Assembly (NCBI RefSeq): GCF_014647675.1
Contig: NZ_BMPQ01000006.1
Location: 43,069-107,068 of the forward strand
Direction of reading: 5' to 3'
DNA length: 64,000 nucleotides
Origin: Streptomyces flaveus
Lineage (GTDB): Bacteria; Actinomycetota; Actinomycetes; Streptomycetales; Streptomycetaceae
In this document: positions 8,184 through 17,317 of the stretch, in pieces
Layout of the letters: each line of letters starts with the position of its first letter
Position numbering within the stretch: the stretch's first letter is position 1
Position numbers and translations under genes: made by a program
Notes under the pieces: generated by a model
What the model was told of the DNA's origin: nothing
What the model saw: the letters and a program-made list of their open reading frames with translations, nothing else
Database searches by the model: none

Positions 8184-8396
8184 CGCGACACGACATGTCA
8201 CCCACCACCCCCTGGCGGGGGCCTGGGGGCGGGGGCCTGGGGGCGCAGCCCCCAGTTTCGGGAAGGGGCGGGGCTGGGGAAAGAACCCCCACTTTCGAGT
8301 GATACGTGGGCGAACCCCGCCGGCCCGCCCCGCGGCGCGCATAGCCTGCGCACCGCGACAGCGCGCCCGGAGGCGCGTTCACTTCGGGGAGAGCAC

Positions 8397-9014
8397 ATGC
8401 GGGACGCGGGGACCAAGTCGGTGGCGGATGGGCGGGCGCCGGTGCACGAAGCGGCCTCGGTTCCGGTGGAGCGAGCTCGGGGGCGTCATCGCAAGCCGCG
8501 GCCCCGGCGGATGCTGGTCGCCGTTGGGGGGCTGGCGTTGGCGGCGGGGGCGCTGAGTCTGATGCGGCTCGCGCCTGAGCCGCCCGGCGGAGCCGACGGG
8601 GGCGGTGGGGGCGTCACTGCCACGGACATCGAGACCGCCGACATCGAACCCGCCGACATCGAGCCGACTGCGGTCGGGGTCACCGAAGCTCCCCGCCCGG
8701 TCTCGAACACCAGAGCGGCTGCGGCCGAGGGCACCCCGGCGCTCCGTAACTCCTCCTCTGCCCCGAAGCACTCGAGCGGTGGCAACGAGCGCGAGCGGGC
8801 CCCGGATCCGGCTGTCACGCCTACAGCGACGCCCCCCACGCCATCCCGCACCGCCGCGTCCGACCAGCCGACCGCAGCCCCCGAAGCCGCGAAGCCGCCC
8901 ACCCCTGAGAAACCGTCGGACCCCACACCCCAGCCACCGCCCCCGGCCCCTCACCCCGACCGCCCACAGCTGTGCGTACCGATCGTGAGCCTCTGCCTGG
9001 ACGCCCCCGGCTGA
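8397..9014 (+). CDS. Small membrane-anchored or secreted Pro-rich protein
   Basis: I do not recognise the family. The 205-residue protein has a basic N-terminus, one hydrophobic segment (about 39-60) that could be an anchor or signal, then a long Pro/Thr/Ala/Glu-rich extracytoplasmic region. A short repeat of the form (T/A)DIE(T/P)A occurs near residues 75-95. The end carries two Cys residues in CVPIVSLC. The ATG at 8397 has GGGGAGA 5 nt upstream. Its stop lies in a 15-bp palindrome shared with the convergent cyclase stop. The third-position GC bias supports real coding. Confidence 0.75.
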   Translation: MRDAGTKSVADGRAPVHEAASVPVERARGRHRKPRPRRMLVAVGGLALAAGALSLMRLAPEPPGGADGGGGGVTATDIETADIEPADIEPTAVGVTEAPRPVSNTRAAAAEGTPALRNSSSAPKHSSGGNERERAPDPAVTPTATPPTPSRTAASDQPTAAPEAAKPPTPEKPSDPTPQPPPPAPHPDRPQLCVPIVSLCLDAPG

Positions 9015-9017
9015 GGC

Positions 9018-10220
9018 TCAGCCGCCCCTGCGGTTCAGCAGCCACGGCTCGACCACGCCGAGCCCTCGCACCGGCCGCTGCCACATCGGCTGGAGCGCGA
9101 AGCGGTACGTCGGGGGCTCCTCGCCCTCCTTCTCCGCCGCGGCAGCCGCTTCCGCGGCCTCTGCCTCGGAGGCGGGCGCGTCACCTGTGCGCGTCAGTTC
9201 TTCGGCGAGGGCGCTGTCCACCAGGACGGCGTCCCGAGGGGCTATCGAGGTGAGCCGCGAGGCAAGGTTCACGGTCGCGCCGAAGACGTCACCCATGCGA
9301 GTCGTCACCGTGCCGAAGGCTATGCCGACGCGCAGTTCGGGCATCGTCTCGTCGTTGGCCATGGTCTCGATGAGGCGCAGGGCGATCTCGGCGGCGATGC
9401 CCGGGTCGTCGGCGGCGTACAGCACCTCGTCGCCCAGCGTCTTGATCAGACGTCCTCCGTGCGCGGCCACCAGGTCCGCGCACGTGGTCTCGAAGGCCTC
9501 GACGAGTTCGCCGAGTTCCTCCTCCTCCATGCGGCGCGTCAGACGCGTGAAGCCGACGAGGTCCGCGAAGGCGACGGCGAGGCGGCGGTCGACCATCTCT
9601 TCGTCGTCCGCGGCCTGGACGACCCGGCCGGTCGCGGCGGCGAGCTGGCGCCGCCAGACGTAGACGAGGAACTCCTCCAGCTCGGGCAGCAGCAGCTCGA
9701 CCAGGGGGTACGTCACTTCCGTGCGCGTCATGCCCGGCTCGGGCGGCTCGGTCAGGCCCTCCAGGAAGGAGTCGATCTGCCACTCGGCCAGGCGGGCGGT
9801 GGTCTGGCCGGTCGAGCGCGCGACCTGGATCGCCATGGCCTCGCTGAGCAGCCCCGCCTCCACCAGACCGGCCAGCCGCCGCAGCGCCAGTACGTCGGCC
9901 TCCGTGAGCGCCCTGGCCTGGCCGATGTCGGCGAAGCCCATGGCCCGCCAGAAACGGGACGCCAGGTCCATGGAGACACCCGCGCTGCGGGCCGCCTGGA
10001 ACGGGGTGTAGCGCCGCTCGGCACCGAGGATGAGCTGTTCCAGGCGGAGGGCGAGGGGGTCGTGGTCGTCGTCGGAGTCGTCCGCGTCCATCCGGGCGTG
10101 GGCCTCGGCTCGGCCGACCCGCGCGGCCGACGCGTCGGCGACGGAGTCGGCGCTGCGCCCCGGCTCGCCGTCGGAGGCGGGGTGTGCACCCGTGTCGGAG
10201 CCCGTGTCGTCGACGGTCAC
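9018..10220 (-). CDS. cya: Class III adenylate/guanylate cyclase
   Basis: Predicted to make cAMP, which in S. coelicolor affects germination and development. From the GTG at 10220 the protein has 400 residues. The N-terminal half holds a MerR-like helical regulatory region (about 55-175). The C-terminal class III catalytic domain begins with FADLVGFT (218-225), whose Asp220 is the first metal ligand. GDEV with the second Asp is at about 263-266. The VFGATVNLASRL segment (312-323) supplies transition-state residues. The GTG start is preceded by GGAAGGG. The longer frame to 10370 adds an improbable Arg-rich leader. Confidence 0.88.
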   Translation of the reverse strand: MTVDDTGSDTGAHPASDGEPGRSADSVADASAARVGRAEAHARMDADDSDDDHDPLALRLEQLILGAERRYTPFQAARSAGVSMDLASRFWRAMGFADIGQARALTEADVLALRRLAGLVEAGLLSEAMAIQVARSTGQTTARLAEWQIDSFLEGLTEPPEPGMTRTEVTYPLVELLLPELEEFLVYVWRRQLAAATGRVVQAADDEEMVDRRLAVAFADLVGFTRLTRRMEEEELGELVEAFETTCADLVAAHGGRLIKTLGDEVLYAADDPGIAAEIALRLIETMANDETMPELRVGIAFGTVTTRMGDVFGATVNLASRLTSIAPRDAVLVDSALAEELTRTGDAPASEAEAAEAAAAAEKEGEEPPTYRFALQPMWQRPVRGLGVVEPWLLNRRGG

Positions 10221-10443
10221 GCCTGCTGCCCTTCCGATCTGCCACGGCCACTTTCGACCGGCCTCAACTCTACGACAGGTGTGCTGTGGCTCACTCCTGT
10301 GCGGGCGGGCCCCAGTACGCCTTGGCCCCCTCCAGAGTCGTACGACATGGTCAAGCCCCCGTTTCAACAACTGGTCCCGAGTACCCCACCAGTCGCACCG
10401 CTCACATCACGGCCCCTCCGAACCGCAGTTCCGCGCTCGCTTC

Positions 10444-11334
10444 TCACTCCGCCCGCAGATGCACGATGTCCCCCGCCCCGATCGGCTGCTGCACCCCGTC
10501 CTCCGTGGCCAGCACCAGCCGTCCGTCCCCGTCGACCGCGACCGCCTCCCCCACCAGCGAGCGGTCCCCGGGCAGCTCGGCCCGCACCGTCCGCCCGAGC
10601 GTCGCGCACCCCGCGGCGTACGTCTCCTGGAGCCGGGAGGCGGCGGGATCGCCGCCGGCGGCGCGCCAGTCGACGTACCAGCGCTCCAGCGAACGCAGCA
10701 CGGTCCGCAGCAGCGGGTCACGGTCGGTGACCGGAGATCCGGCGAGCGCGAGTGACGTCGCCGTGGGGACGGGCAGTTCGTCCTCGCGGAGCGTGACGTT
10801 GATGCCGATGCCGATGACGACGCCGTCGTTCCCGGCGCGCTCGGCGAGGATGCCGCCGACCTTGCGCTCCTCGCCGCCGACGGTGAGCAGCAGGTCGTTC
10901 GGCCACTTCAGAGCCGTGTCGACGCCGGCCGTGCGGGACAGCGCGGTGGCCGTGGCGACCCCGGCGAGCAGCGGCAGCCAGCCCCAGCGCTCGACGGGGA
11001 TCTCGGCGGGCTTCAGCAGGACGGAGAAGAAGAGGCCCGAGCGCGCCGGGGCCGTCCACTGGCGTTCCAGGCGCCCACGCCCGGCGTCCTGCTCCTCGGC
11101 CACGAGCACAGCGCCCTCCTCGGCCTTGCCGTCGGCGGCGAGGGCGACGAGGTCGGTGTTGGTGGATCCGGTACGGGGCACCAACTCGACGTCGGTCCAG
11201 AACCCCCCGTCCCGTACGAGCGCGCGGCGCAGCGCGGTGGCGTTGAGCGGTGGACGGTCCAGGTCGGACCAGCGGCCGTCGTCCCCTCTGCCGTTGCGAC
11301 CATCGTTTGGAGCTGAGTCATCTCGCGGCGTCAT
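10444..11334 (-). CDS. birA: Biotin--[acetyl-CoA-carboxylase] ligase
   Basis: Activates biotin to biotinyl-AMP and attaches it to the Lys of carboxyl-carrier domains, here most likely AccA2 encoded 4 kb away. The 296-residue protein has the biotinyl-AMP loop GRGRLERQW (85-93), KWPND (143-147) and KVGGIL (about 157). No N-terminal helix-turn-helix is present, so it is a group I ligase without repressor function. The ATG at 11334 is preceded 7 nt upstream by TAGTGT on the minus strand and no Shine-Dalgarno sequence, suggesting a leaderless mRNA. It is divergent from pccB. Confidence 0.94.
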   Translation of the reverse strand: MTPRDDSAPNDGRNGRGDDGRWSDLDRPPLNATALRRALVRDGGFWTDVELVPRTGSTNTDLVALAADGKAEEGAVLVAEEQDAGRGRLERQWTAPARSGLFFSVLLKPAEIPVERWGWLPLLAGVATATALSRTAGVDTALKWPNDLLLTVGGEERKVGGILAERAGNDGVVIGIGINVTLREDELPVPTATSLALAGSPVTDRDPLLRTVLRSLERWYVDWRAAGGDPAASRLQETYAAGCATLGRTVRAELPGDRSLVGEAVAVDGDGRLVLATEDGVQQPIGAGDIVHLRAE

Positions 11335-11339
11335 GCAAC

Positions 11340-11354
11340 CCACACTAGGTGTGG
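11340..11354. promoter_or_regulatory. Palindrome overlapping the birA -10
   Basis: CCACACTAGGTGTGG has 6-bp inverted arms around TAG. The proposed birA -10 (TAGTGT on the minus strand, 11342-11347) lies inside it. Any protein bound here would block birA transcription and could also act on the divergent pccB promoter, where TACTCT at 11389-11394 is a possible -10. Confidence 0.45.
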
Positions 11355-11471
11355 TAAACGCCGCACTGCCGAACAGTAGGCACCGCACTACTCTACGGAT
11401 GAGTAGCCAGCCCCCCTTCTGAGCACCTCACTCGCCACGTCCCCACTGAGCAGGCAGGGAGCCCCATCCCG

Positions 11472-13070
11472 ATGTCCGAGCCGGAACAACTGCACGAGAT
11501 CGACATCCACACCACCGCGGGCAAGCTCGCGGATCTGCGGCACCGCATCGAGGAGGCGACGCACGCCGGCTCGGCGCGTGCCGTCGAAAAGCAGCACGCC
11601 AAGGGCAAGTTGACGGCCCGTGAGCGGATCGAGCTGCTGATGGACGAGGGCTCCTTCGTCGAGTTCGACGAGTTCGCGCAGCACCGCTCGACCGACTTCG
11701 GCCTGGAGAAGAACCGGCCGTACGGCGATGGTGTGGTCACCGGCTACGGCATGGTGGACGGCCGCCCGATCGCCGTGTTCTCGCAGGACTTCACGGTGTT
11801 CGGCGGCGCCCTGGGCGAGGTCTTCGGGCAGAAGATCATGAAGGTGATGGACTTCGCGCTGAAGACGGGCTGCCCGGTCATCGGCATCAACGACTCCGGC
11901 GGCGCCCGCATCCAGGAGGGCGTCTCGGCGCTCGGCATGTACGGCGAGATCTTCCGCCGCAACACCCACGCCTCCGGGGTGATCCCGCAGATCAGCCTGG
12001 TCGTCGGCCCGTGCGCGGGCGGCGCGGTCTACTCCCCCGCGATCACCGACTTCACGGTGATGGTCGACCAGACCTCGCACATGTTCATCACCGGGCCCGA
12101 CGTCATCAAGACCGTCACCGGTGAGGACGTCGGCTTCGAGGAGCTCGGCGGCGCCCGCACCCACAACGCCACCTCCGGCGTGGCCCACCACATGGCGGGC
12201 GACGAGAAGGACGCGATCGAGTACGTCAAGTCGCTGCTGTCGTACCTGCCGTCGAACAACCTCAGCGAGCCGCCCGCCTTCCCCGAGGAGGCGGACCTGG
12301 CGCTCACGGATGAGGACCGCGAGCTGGACACGCTCGTACCGGACAGCGCGAACCAGCCGTACGACATGCACACGGTGATCGAACACGTCCTGGACGACGC
12401 CGAGTTCTTCGAGACGCAGCCGCTGTACGCGCCGAACATCCTCACCGGCTTCGGCCGAGTCGAGGGCCACCCGGTGGGCATCGTGGCCAACCAACCGATG
12501 CAGTTCGCGGGCTGCCTGGACATCAAGGCGAGCGAGAAGGCGGCACGCTTCGTGCGCACCTGCGACGCCTTCAACGTCCCGGTGATCACCTTCGTCGACG
12601 TACCGGGCTTCCTGCCGGGCGTGGACCAGGAGCACGACGGCATCATCCGCCGCGGCGCCAAGCTGATCTACGCGTACGCCGAGGCGACGGTCCCGCTGAT
12701 CACGGTCATCACCCGCAAGGCGTTCGGCGGCGCGTACGACGTCATGGGCTCCAAGCACCTGGGCGCCGACCTCAACCTCGCCTGGCCGACGGCCCAGATC
12801 GCCGTGATGGGCGCGCAGGGCGCGGTCAACATCCTGCACCGCCGCACCATCGCCGCCGCGCCCGAGGAGGAGCGCGAGGAGGTCCGCCAGCGACTGATCC
12901 AGGAGTACGAGGACCGGCTCCTCAACCCCTACGCGGCGGCCGAGCGCGGCTACATCGACGGCGTGATCATGCCGTCCGAGACCCGCTCCCATGTCGTACG
13001 GGGCCTGCGTCAGCTGCGTACGAAGCGGGAATCCCTGCCTCCGAAGAAGCACGGCAACATCCCCCTGTAG
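11472..13070 (+). CDS. pccB: Propionyl-CoA carboxylase beta subunit (carboxyltransferase)
   Basis: Carboxyltransferase that moves CO2 from biotin to propionyl-CoA to give methylmalonyl-CoA, a polyketide and odd-chain precursor. The 532-residue protein has two crotonase-fold halves. Asp423 in GGAYDVMGS corresponds to the specificity position (422 in S. coelicolor PccB) where Asp favours propionyl-CoA and Ile favours acetyl-CoA. The oxyanion Gly motifs [11 protein letters not shown] and RKAFGGAY are intact. An epsilon subunit follows after 20 bp. The biotinylated alpha subunit (AccA2) lies 2 kb downstream and birA is divergent. Confidence 0.96.
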   Translation: MSEPEQLHEIDIHTTAGKLADLRHRIEEATHAGSARAVEKQHAKGKLTARERIELLMDEGSFVEFDEFAQHRSTDFGLEKNRPYGDGVVTGYGMVDGRPIAVFSQDFTVFGGALGEVFGQKIMKVMDFALKTGCPVIGINDSGGARIQEGVSALGMYGEIFRRNTHASGVIPQISLVVGPCAGGAVYSPAITDFTVMVDQTSHMFITGPDVIKTVTGEDVGFEELGGARTHNATSGVAHHMAGDEKDAIEYVKSLLSYLPSNNLSEPPAFPEEADLALTDEDRELDTLVPDSANQPYDMHTVIEHVLDDAEFFETQPLYAPNILTGFGRVEGHPVGIVANQPMQFAGCLDIKASEKAARFVRTCDAFNVPVITFVDVPGFLPGVDQEHDGIIRRGAKLIYAYAEATVPLITVITRKAFGGAYDVMGSKHLGADLNLAWPTAQIAVMGAQGAVNILHRRTIAAAPEEEREEVRQRLIQEYEDRLLNPYAAAERGYIDGVIMPSETRSHVVRGLRQLRTKRESLPPKKHGNIPL

Positions 13071-13090
13071 GGCACCAGTTGGGAGCGGTC

Positions 13091-13297
13091 ATGATCAAGG
13101 TCGTACGGGGCAATCCGACCCCGGAGGAGCTGGCCGCCGCACTGGCGGTGGTCCAGGCGCGCGCCGCGGCGGTGGCTGCCGCCCCGTCCGGCGCGCCCCG
13201 CGAGCCGGACGCCTGGGCGGACCCGGCGCGGGTGGCGATGAGCCGCCTGCCGGCGCCAGGGCCCAGGGCGTGGGGGCGCACGTACTGGCCGGGCTAG
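13091..13297 (+). CDS. Acyl-CoA carboxylase epsilon subunit
   Basis: A 68-residue small subunit that stabilises the actinobacterial propionyl-CoA carboxylase holoenzyme. The N-terminal MIKVVRGNPTPEELAAL-type motif is the family hallmark. The C-terminus ends in a W-x-R-x-Y-W-P pattern (WGRTYWPG). GGGAG lies 5 nt before the ATG at 13091. It follows pccB by 20 bp and is surely co-transcribed. In S. coelicolor this gene is called pccE. Confidence 0.9.
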   Translation: MIKVVRGNPTPEELAAALAVVQARAAAVAAAPSGAPREPDAWADPARVAMSRLPAPGPRAWGRTYWPG

Positions 13298-13327
13298 GCG
13301 GACTCGGGACGGCTGTCCTGCGCAAGA

Positions 13328-13343
13328 TGAGTACGCGTACTCA
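13328..13343. promoter_or_regulatory. 16-bp perfect palindrome TGAGTACGCGTACTCA
   Basis: A perfect dyad in the short gap after the epsilon-subunit gene, 35 bp before the ATG of the 42-residue membrane protein. It is an obvious candidate operator for that gene and maf. I cannot assign a regulator. Confidence 0.6.
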
Positions 13344-13378
13344 GGCGGCCGGGCACGGCGCGGAGTCACGATTGCGGA

Positions 13379-13507
13379 ATGTTGTGGTCCGACCCCGAGA
13401 ACGAGCCGCCCAAGGAAATGCGCGACATGCAGGACATGTTGCGGCGGTTGGGGATTCTCATGGCCTTGGCGATGGTGCTGGCGATGATCGTGCTCGGCGT
13501 CAGGTGA
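13379..13507 (+). CDS. 42-residue single-pass membrane protein
   Basis: An ORF of 43 codons encoding a short acidic, Pro-containing N-terminus (about 20 residues) and one Met/Leu/Ala-rich hydrophobic segment (about 24-41), ending GVR. It sits between the carboxylase epsilon gene and maf, all on the same strand. A 16-bp palindrome lies just upstream. A GGAG occurs 13 nt before the ATG, which is weak. Function is unknown; small single-span proteins like this often modulate a larger partner. Support comes from codon pattern, the TM segment and the conserved-looking position. Confidence 0.65.
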   Translation: MLWSDPENEPPKEMRDMQDMLRRLGILMALAMVLAMIVLGVR

Positions 13508-13574
13508 TCCGCCGCCGGTCACCGGGCCGGTGACCACCCCGACGCCCCTCCCGCCGCGTCGCTACCCTGGCCGC

Positions 13575-14195
13575 ATGACTGATCAGCCGCGCCGTCGACT
13601 CGTCCTCGCCTCCCAGTCCCCCGCCCGGCTCGCACTGCTGAGGCAGACCGGCTTCGACCCCGAGGTCATCGTCAGCGGGGTCGACGAGGAGGCCGTGACC
13701 GCCCCCACCCCCGCCGAGCTGGCACGCGCGCTCGCCGAGGCGAAGGCCTCGGTGGTGGCGGCGAAACCCGAGGTCAAAGGCGCCCTGGTGGTCGGCTGTG
13801 ACTCGGTGCTCGACCTGGACGGCGAGGCGCTCGGCAAGCCCGCGGACGCCGAGGAGGCCACCGCACGCTGGAAGTCGATGCGCGGGCGTGCGGGCACGCT
13901 GCAGACGGGGCACTGCGTGTACGACACGGTGACGGGACGGTACGCCTCGGCGACCGCGTCCACGGTGGTCCGGTTCGGCGAGCCGACGGACGCCGAGATC
14001 GCCGCGTACGTCGCTTCAGGTGAACCCCTTTACGTGGCCGGGGCGTTCACGCTGGACGGCCGCTCGGCCCCGTTCATCGAGGGCATCGACGGGGACCACG
14101 GGAACGTCATCGGGATCTCACTGCCGATGCTGCGCCGTCTGCTGGCCCAACTGGGCGTCGGGATCACGGAGTTGTGGACGTCCCGGGAAAGCTGA
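13575..14195 (+). CDS. maf: Maf-family nucleotide pyrophosphatase
   Basis: House-cleaning nucleoside triphosphate pyrophosphatase, expected to hydrolyse non-canonical or methylated (d)NTPs and linked to septation arrest in other bacteria. The 206-residue protein has the SxSPxR active-site start ([11 protein letters not shown]), the GCDSVL segment and the [13 protein letters not shown] segment. The ATG at 13575 has TACCCT ending 6 nt upstream (13563-13568) and no Shine-Dalgarno sequence, so it is probably leaderless with its own promoter. Its place beside the carboxylase genes is typical of streptomycetes. Confidence 0.93.
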   Translation: MTDQPRRRLVLASQSPARLALLRQTGFDPEVIVSGVDEEAVTAPTPAELARALAEAKASVVAAKPEVKGALVVGCDSVLDLDGEALGKPADAEEATARWKSMRGRAGTLQTGHCVYDTVTGRYASATASTVVRFGEPTDAEIAAYVASGEPLYVAGAFTLDGRSAPFIEGIDGDHGNVIGISLPMLRRLLAQLGVGITELWTSRES

Positions 14196-14201
14196 TGCCG
14201 A

Positions 14202-14678
14202 TCAGGAGGCCGTGGGGGCCGTCGGCGTCACCGTGGAGCCCGGTCCGTCGCCCTTGCCCGGCACGGCATCGGAGGCGTCGGTCCCGCTCTCACGGTCGTA
14301 CGCCATGAAGATGAGCACGATCAGCCCGAACACCACCATCATGAAGGCGAACGCGCCCCAGCCCACCAGCCCGACCGTGAACGCACCGAGCAGGCCGTGC
14401 ACCACCGCCGCGCTGATGAGCACGATGCGGCCGAGGCCGGCGGGGGCGCGGTCGCGCAGGGCGACGCGCAGCGCGACGAAGCCGCAGAAGGCGAAGTAGA
14501 GGCCGAAGGCCAGGCCCGCGACCTTCGACGAAACGGACATCATGCCCGTGTCGAGCCCCGCGAGGGACATCTCCTGCCGGTCGACGACGATTCCCATGAA
14601 CCAGTTGACGAGTGCGATGCCGACCGCTTCCGCGAAGAGCACGATCGCGGCCACCCACGCCACCGGCCTGCGTACCAC
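14202..14678 (-). CDS. Four-helix integral membrane protein
   Basis: Not assigned to a functional family. From the GTG at 14678 the protein has 158 residues with four hydrophobic spans (about 8-27, 48-66, 79-100 and 104-126) and a charged cytoplasmic tail rich in Asp, Gly and Thr. An open frame continues upstream to an ATG at 14831, but that extension runs through a 30-bp inverted repeat and has non-coding composition, so I prefer the downstream start. It is divergent from accA2 and convergent with maf, with 6 bp between the stops. Confidence 0.72.
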   Translation of the reverse strand: MVRRPVAWVAAIVLFAEAVGIALVNWFMGIVVDRQEMSLAGLDTGMMSVSSKVAGLAFGLYFAFCGFVALRVALRDRAPAGLGRIVLISAAVVHGLLGAFTVGLVGWGAFAFMMVVFGLIVLIFMAYDRESGTDASDAVPGKGDGPGSTVTPTAPTAS

Positions 14679-14729
14679 CGGCCCCCACCCACTTTCGACT
14701 GCCGTTCGACCGGGGCTTGCATTACCCCA

Positions 14730-14759
14730 AGTAGCGTTCGATACATCCCGAACGCTACT
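14730..14759. promoter_or_regulatory. 11-bp inverted repeat with 8-bp spacer upstream of the membrane protein gene
   Basis: AGTAGCGTTCG (14730-14740) and CGAACGCTACT (14749-14759) pair perfectly around ATACATCC. The 30-bp dyad is operator-like, of TetR or GntR size, and lies 52 bp upstream of the preferred GTG of the membrane protein. It is about 290 bp before accA2. The regulator is unknown. Confidence 0.6.
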
Positions 14760-15052
14760 AACGGGTAAACGCGGGGACAAGGGATCCGGCGAAGGCAAAG
14801 ATTCACTGGGCCATTCGTAGGAACTCCACAAAGAAACAGTGTGGGCCGCAGCACGCTCTCACAGAGACCTTGGCCACATCAGGGGGCTAGGGTTCTCGGG
14901 AAGCCCCCTGCGTACCGCGGTGCGACAAGGGATTTCGCGGGCGAGCGGGCCTCGGATCACGCTCCGTGTGGGCAAGCTCACCATCGGGGACGGGTCGAAA
15001 CGACGTGTCGGCAGTCCCTAAACTCGGCTTGTTTCAAGGAGAGGGAGCCAAC

Positions 15053-16807
15053 GTGCGCAAGGTGTTGATCGCCAATCGTGGCGAAATCGCTGTCCGTGTC
15101 GCCCGGGCGTGCCGAGACGCCGGTATCGCGAGCGTGGCGGTGTACGCCGAGCCGGACCGGGACGCACTGCATGTGCGGGCCGCGGACGAGGCGTTCGCCC
15201 TGGGCGGTGACACTCCGGCCACCAGCTACCTGGACATCACCAAGGTGCTCCAGGCGGCCAAGGACTCGGGGGCGGACGCGATCCACCCCGGCTACGGCTT
15301 CCTTTCGGAGAACGCGGACTTCGCCCAGGCGGTGCTGGACGCCGACCTGATCTGGATCGGCCCGCCCCCGCAGGCGATCCGCGACCTGGGCGACAAGGTC
15401 GCCGCCCGGCACATCGCGCAGCGCGCGGGTGCCCCGCTGGTCGCGGGCACCCCGGACCCGGTGAACGGCGCCGAGGAGGTCGTGACCTTCGCCGAGGAGC
15501 ACGGCCTGCCGATCGCGATCAAGGCGGCCTTCGGCGGCGGCGGTCGCGGTCTGAAGGTGGCCCGCACCCTCGAAGAGGTCCCCGAGCTGTACGACTCCGC
15601 GGTCCGCGAGGCGGTGGCGGCCTTCGGGCGCGGCGAGTGCTTCGTGGAGCGCTACCTGGACAAGCCGCGGCATGTGGAGACCCAGTGCCTGGCCGACCAG
15701 CACGGCAATGTCGTGGTCGTCTCGACCCGTGACTGCTCCCTCCAGCGCCGCCACCAGAAGCTGGTCGAGGAGGCTCCGGCGCCGTTCCTCACCAAGGAGC
15801 AGAACAAGCAGCTGTACGCGGCCTCGAAGGCGATCCTCAAGGAGGCCGGGTACGTCGGTGCCGGCACCGTGGAGTTCCTGGTGGGCGTGGACGGCACGAT
15901 CTCCTTCCTGGAGGTCAACACCCGCCTGCAGGTGGAGCACCCGGTCACCGAGGAGGTCACCGGCATCGACCTGGTCCGCGAGATGTTCCGCATCGCCGAC
16001 GGCGAGCACCTGGGCTACGACGACCCGCAGGTCCGCGGCCATTCCTTCGAGTTCCGCATCAACGGCGAGGACCCGGGCCGCAACTTCCTGCCCGCCCCCG
16101 GCACGGTCACGACCTTCGCGCCGCCGTCCGGTCCGGGCGTGCGCCTGGACGCGGGTGTGGAGTCCGGTGCGGTGATCGGCCCGGCCTGGGACTCGCTGCT
16201 CGCCAAGCTGATCGTCACCGGCGCGAGCCGTGAGCAGGCCCTGCAGCGGGCCGCCCGTGCGCTGGCCGAGTTCCAGGTCGAGGGCATGGCCACGGCCATC
16301 CCGTTCCACCGCGCAGTCGTCGCGGACCCGGCGTTCACCAGCAACCCGTTCCGGGTGCACACCCGCTGGATCGAGACCGAGTTCGTCAACGAGATCAAGC
16401 CCTTCGCCGCTCCGGTGGCCACAGAGGCGGACGAAGAACCGGACCGCGAGACGGTCGTCGTCGAGGTCGGCGGCAAGCGCCTGGAGGTCTCCCTGCCGTC
16501 CTCACTGGGCATGTCCCTGGCCCGTACGGGACTTGCGGCGGGCGCCAAGCCCAAGCGCCGCGCGGCGAAGAAGTCCGGCCCGGTCGCCTCCGGCGACACC
16601 CTGGCCTCCCCGATGCAGGGCACCATCGTCAAGGTCGCCGTCGAGGAGGGCCAGGAGGTCAAGGAGGGCGACCTGGTCGTCGTCCTGGAGGCCATGAAGA
16701 TGGAACAGCCCCTGAACGCCCACCGCTCGGGCACCATCAAGGGCCTGGCCGCGGAGATCGGCGCGTCGGTCACGTCCGGCGCGGTGATCTGCGAGATCAA
16801 GGACTGA
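15053..16807 (+). CDS. accA2: Acyl-CoA carboxylase alpha subunit (biotin carboxylase-BCCP)
   Basis: Biotin carboxylase and biotin carrier in one 584-residue chain; the shared alpha subunit for acetyl-, propionyl- and related CoA carboxylases. The N-terminal biotin carboxylase begins [15 protein letters not shown], with an ATP-grasp glycine loop ([10 protein letters not shown]) and the catalytic [14 protein letters not shown] segment. A linker with KPKRRAAKK is followed by the biotinyl domain, with the modified Lys in EAMKMEQ at about 549. The GTG at 15053 has AAGGAGAGGGAG upstream. A possible -10 TAAACT is at 15019-15024. BirA would biotinylate it. Confidence 0.95.
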   Translation: MRKVLIANRGEIAVRVARACRDAGIASVAVYAEPDRDALHVRAADEAFALGGDTPATSYLDITKVLQAAKDSGADAIHPGYGFLSENADFAQAVLDADLIWIGPPPQAIRDLGDKVAARHIAQRAGAPLVAGTPDPVNGAEEVVTFAEEHGLPIAIKAAFGGGGRGLKVARTLEEVPELYDSAVREAVAAFGRGECFVERYLDKPRHVETQCLADQHGNVVVVSTRDCSLQRRHQKLVEEAPAPFLTKEQNKQLYAASKAILKEAGYVGAGTVEFLVGVDGTISFLEVNTRLQVEHPVTEEVTGIDLVREMFRIADGEHLGYDDPQVRGHSFEFRINGEDPGRNFLPAPGTVTTFAPPSGPGVRLDAGVESGAVIGPAWDSLLAKLIVTGASREQALQRAARALAEFQVEGMATAIPFHRAVVADPAFTSNPFRVHTRWIETEFVNEIKPFAAPVATEADEEPDRETVVVEVGGKRLEVSLPSSLGMSLARTGLAAGAKPKRRAAKKSGPVASGDTLASPMQGTIVKVAVEEGQEVKEGDLVVVLEAMKMEQPLNAHRSGTIKGLAAEIGASVTSGAVICEIKD

Positions 16808-16942
16808 GGCCTCCGGCGGTTAGCGGGGGGCGGCGCCTACCGGGTGGGAGGGTTCCCTTCCCCAGCCCCGCCCCTTCCCGAAACTGGGGGCTACGCCCCC
16901 AGACCCCCCGCCAGGGGGTGGTGGGTGACACTGCGTGTCGCG

Positions 16943-17234
16943 GCTGCGGGTGCGTCGTGGCTGGTCGCGCAGTTCCCCGCGCCCCTAAAAAGCCTGCGGC
17001 TCCCCTCAGCCAAAGCCACGACGTGCCCGCGCTTGCCCTCCGGCGGGAGGGGGCGTGGGCCGGTGCGTCGTATGCCCGTCGCTTAGCTTCGGTCTCGGAG
17101 AACCAGGGCCTTGTACCCGGCCAGGGCCGTATGCCCGCCCTGCGACAGGCTGACGCACCGGCCCACGACCCCGCACCCACCACCCACCCAAGGGGCGCGG
17201 GGAACTGCGCGAGCAACCACCCACGCACCCGCAC
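16943..17234. repeat. MITE-like nested palindromic element, copy B (inverted)
   Basis: Terminal inverted repeats at 16943-16986 and about 17191-17234 match those of copies A and C. The inner 16-bp stem pairs 17054-17069 with 17152-17167. Orientation is opposite to copies A and C. It fills the convergent gap between accA2 and the DeoR-family gene. A further partial terminal repeat (about 17252-17297) follows, and a GC-rich tail block (about 16855-16915) precedes. Confidence 0.85.
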
Positions 17235-17317
17235 CCGCCCAACCGCCGGAGGCACCCCGCGGGGAACTGCGCGACCAGCCACAACGCACCCGCACCCAAA
17301 CCCGTTCAAGCCAGCGC

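Noticed and set aside
7868..8302. Several 70-170 codon frames inside the repeat elements at about 8, 17 and 21.5 kb
   Set aside because: All three copies open frames on both strands because of GC-rich palindromes; no ribosome sites, no protein features and no shared frame preserved between copies.
9009..9023. GGCTGAGGCTCAGCC dyad as an operator
   Set aside because: It is made of the two convergent stop codons and flanks; at most a weak terminator stem.
11388..13052. 554-codon open frame on the strand opposite pccB
   Set aside because: Composition is Val/Arg/His/Asp-rich with no family motifs, as expected from an antisense frame of a high-GC gene; pccB on the plus strand is unambiguous.
14679..14831. 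Longer N-terminus for the membrane protein starting at 14831
   Set aside because: It would place a 30-bp inverted repeat inside codons and encodes a Ser/Pro-rich non-hydrophobic leader; the GTG at 14678 is preferred.
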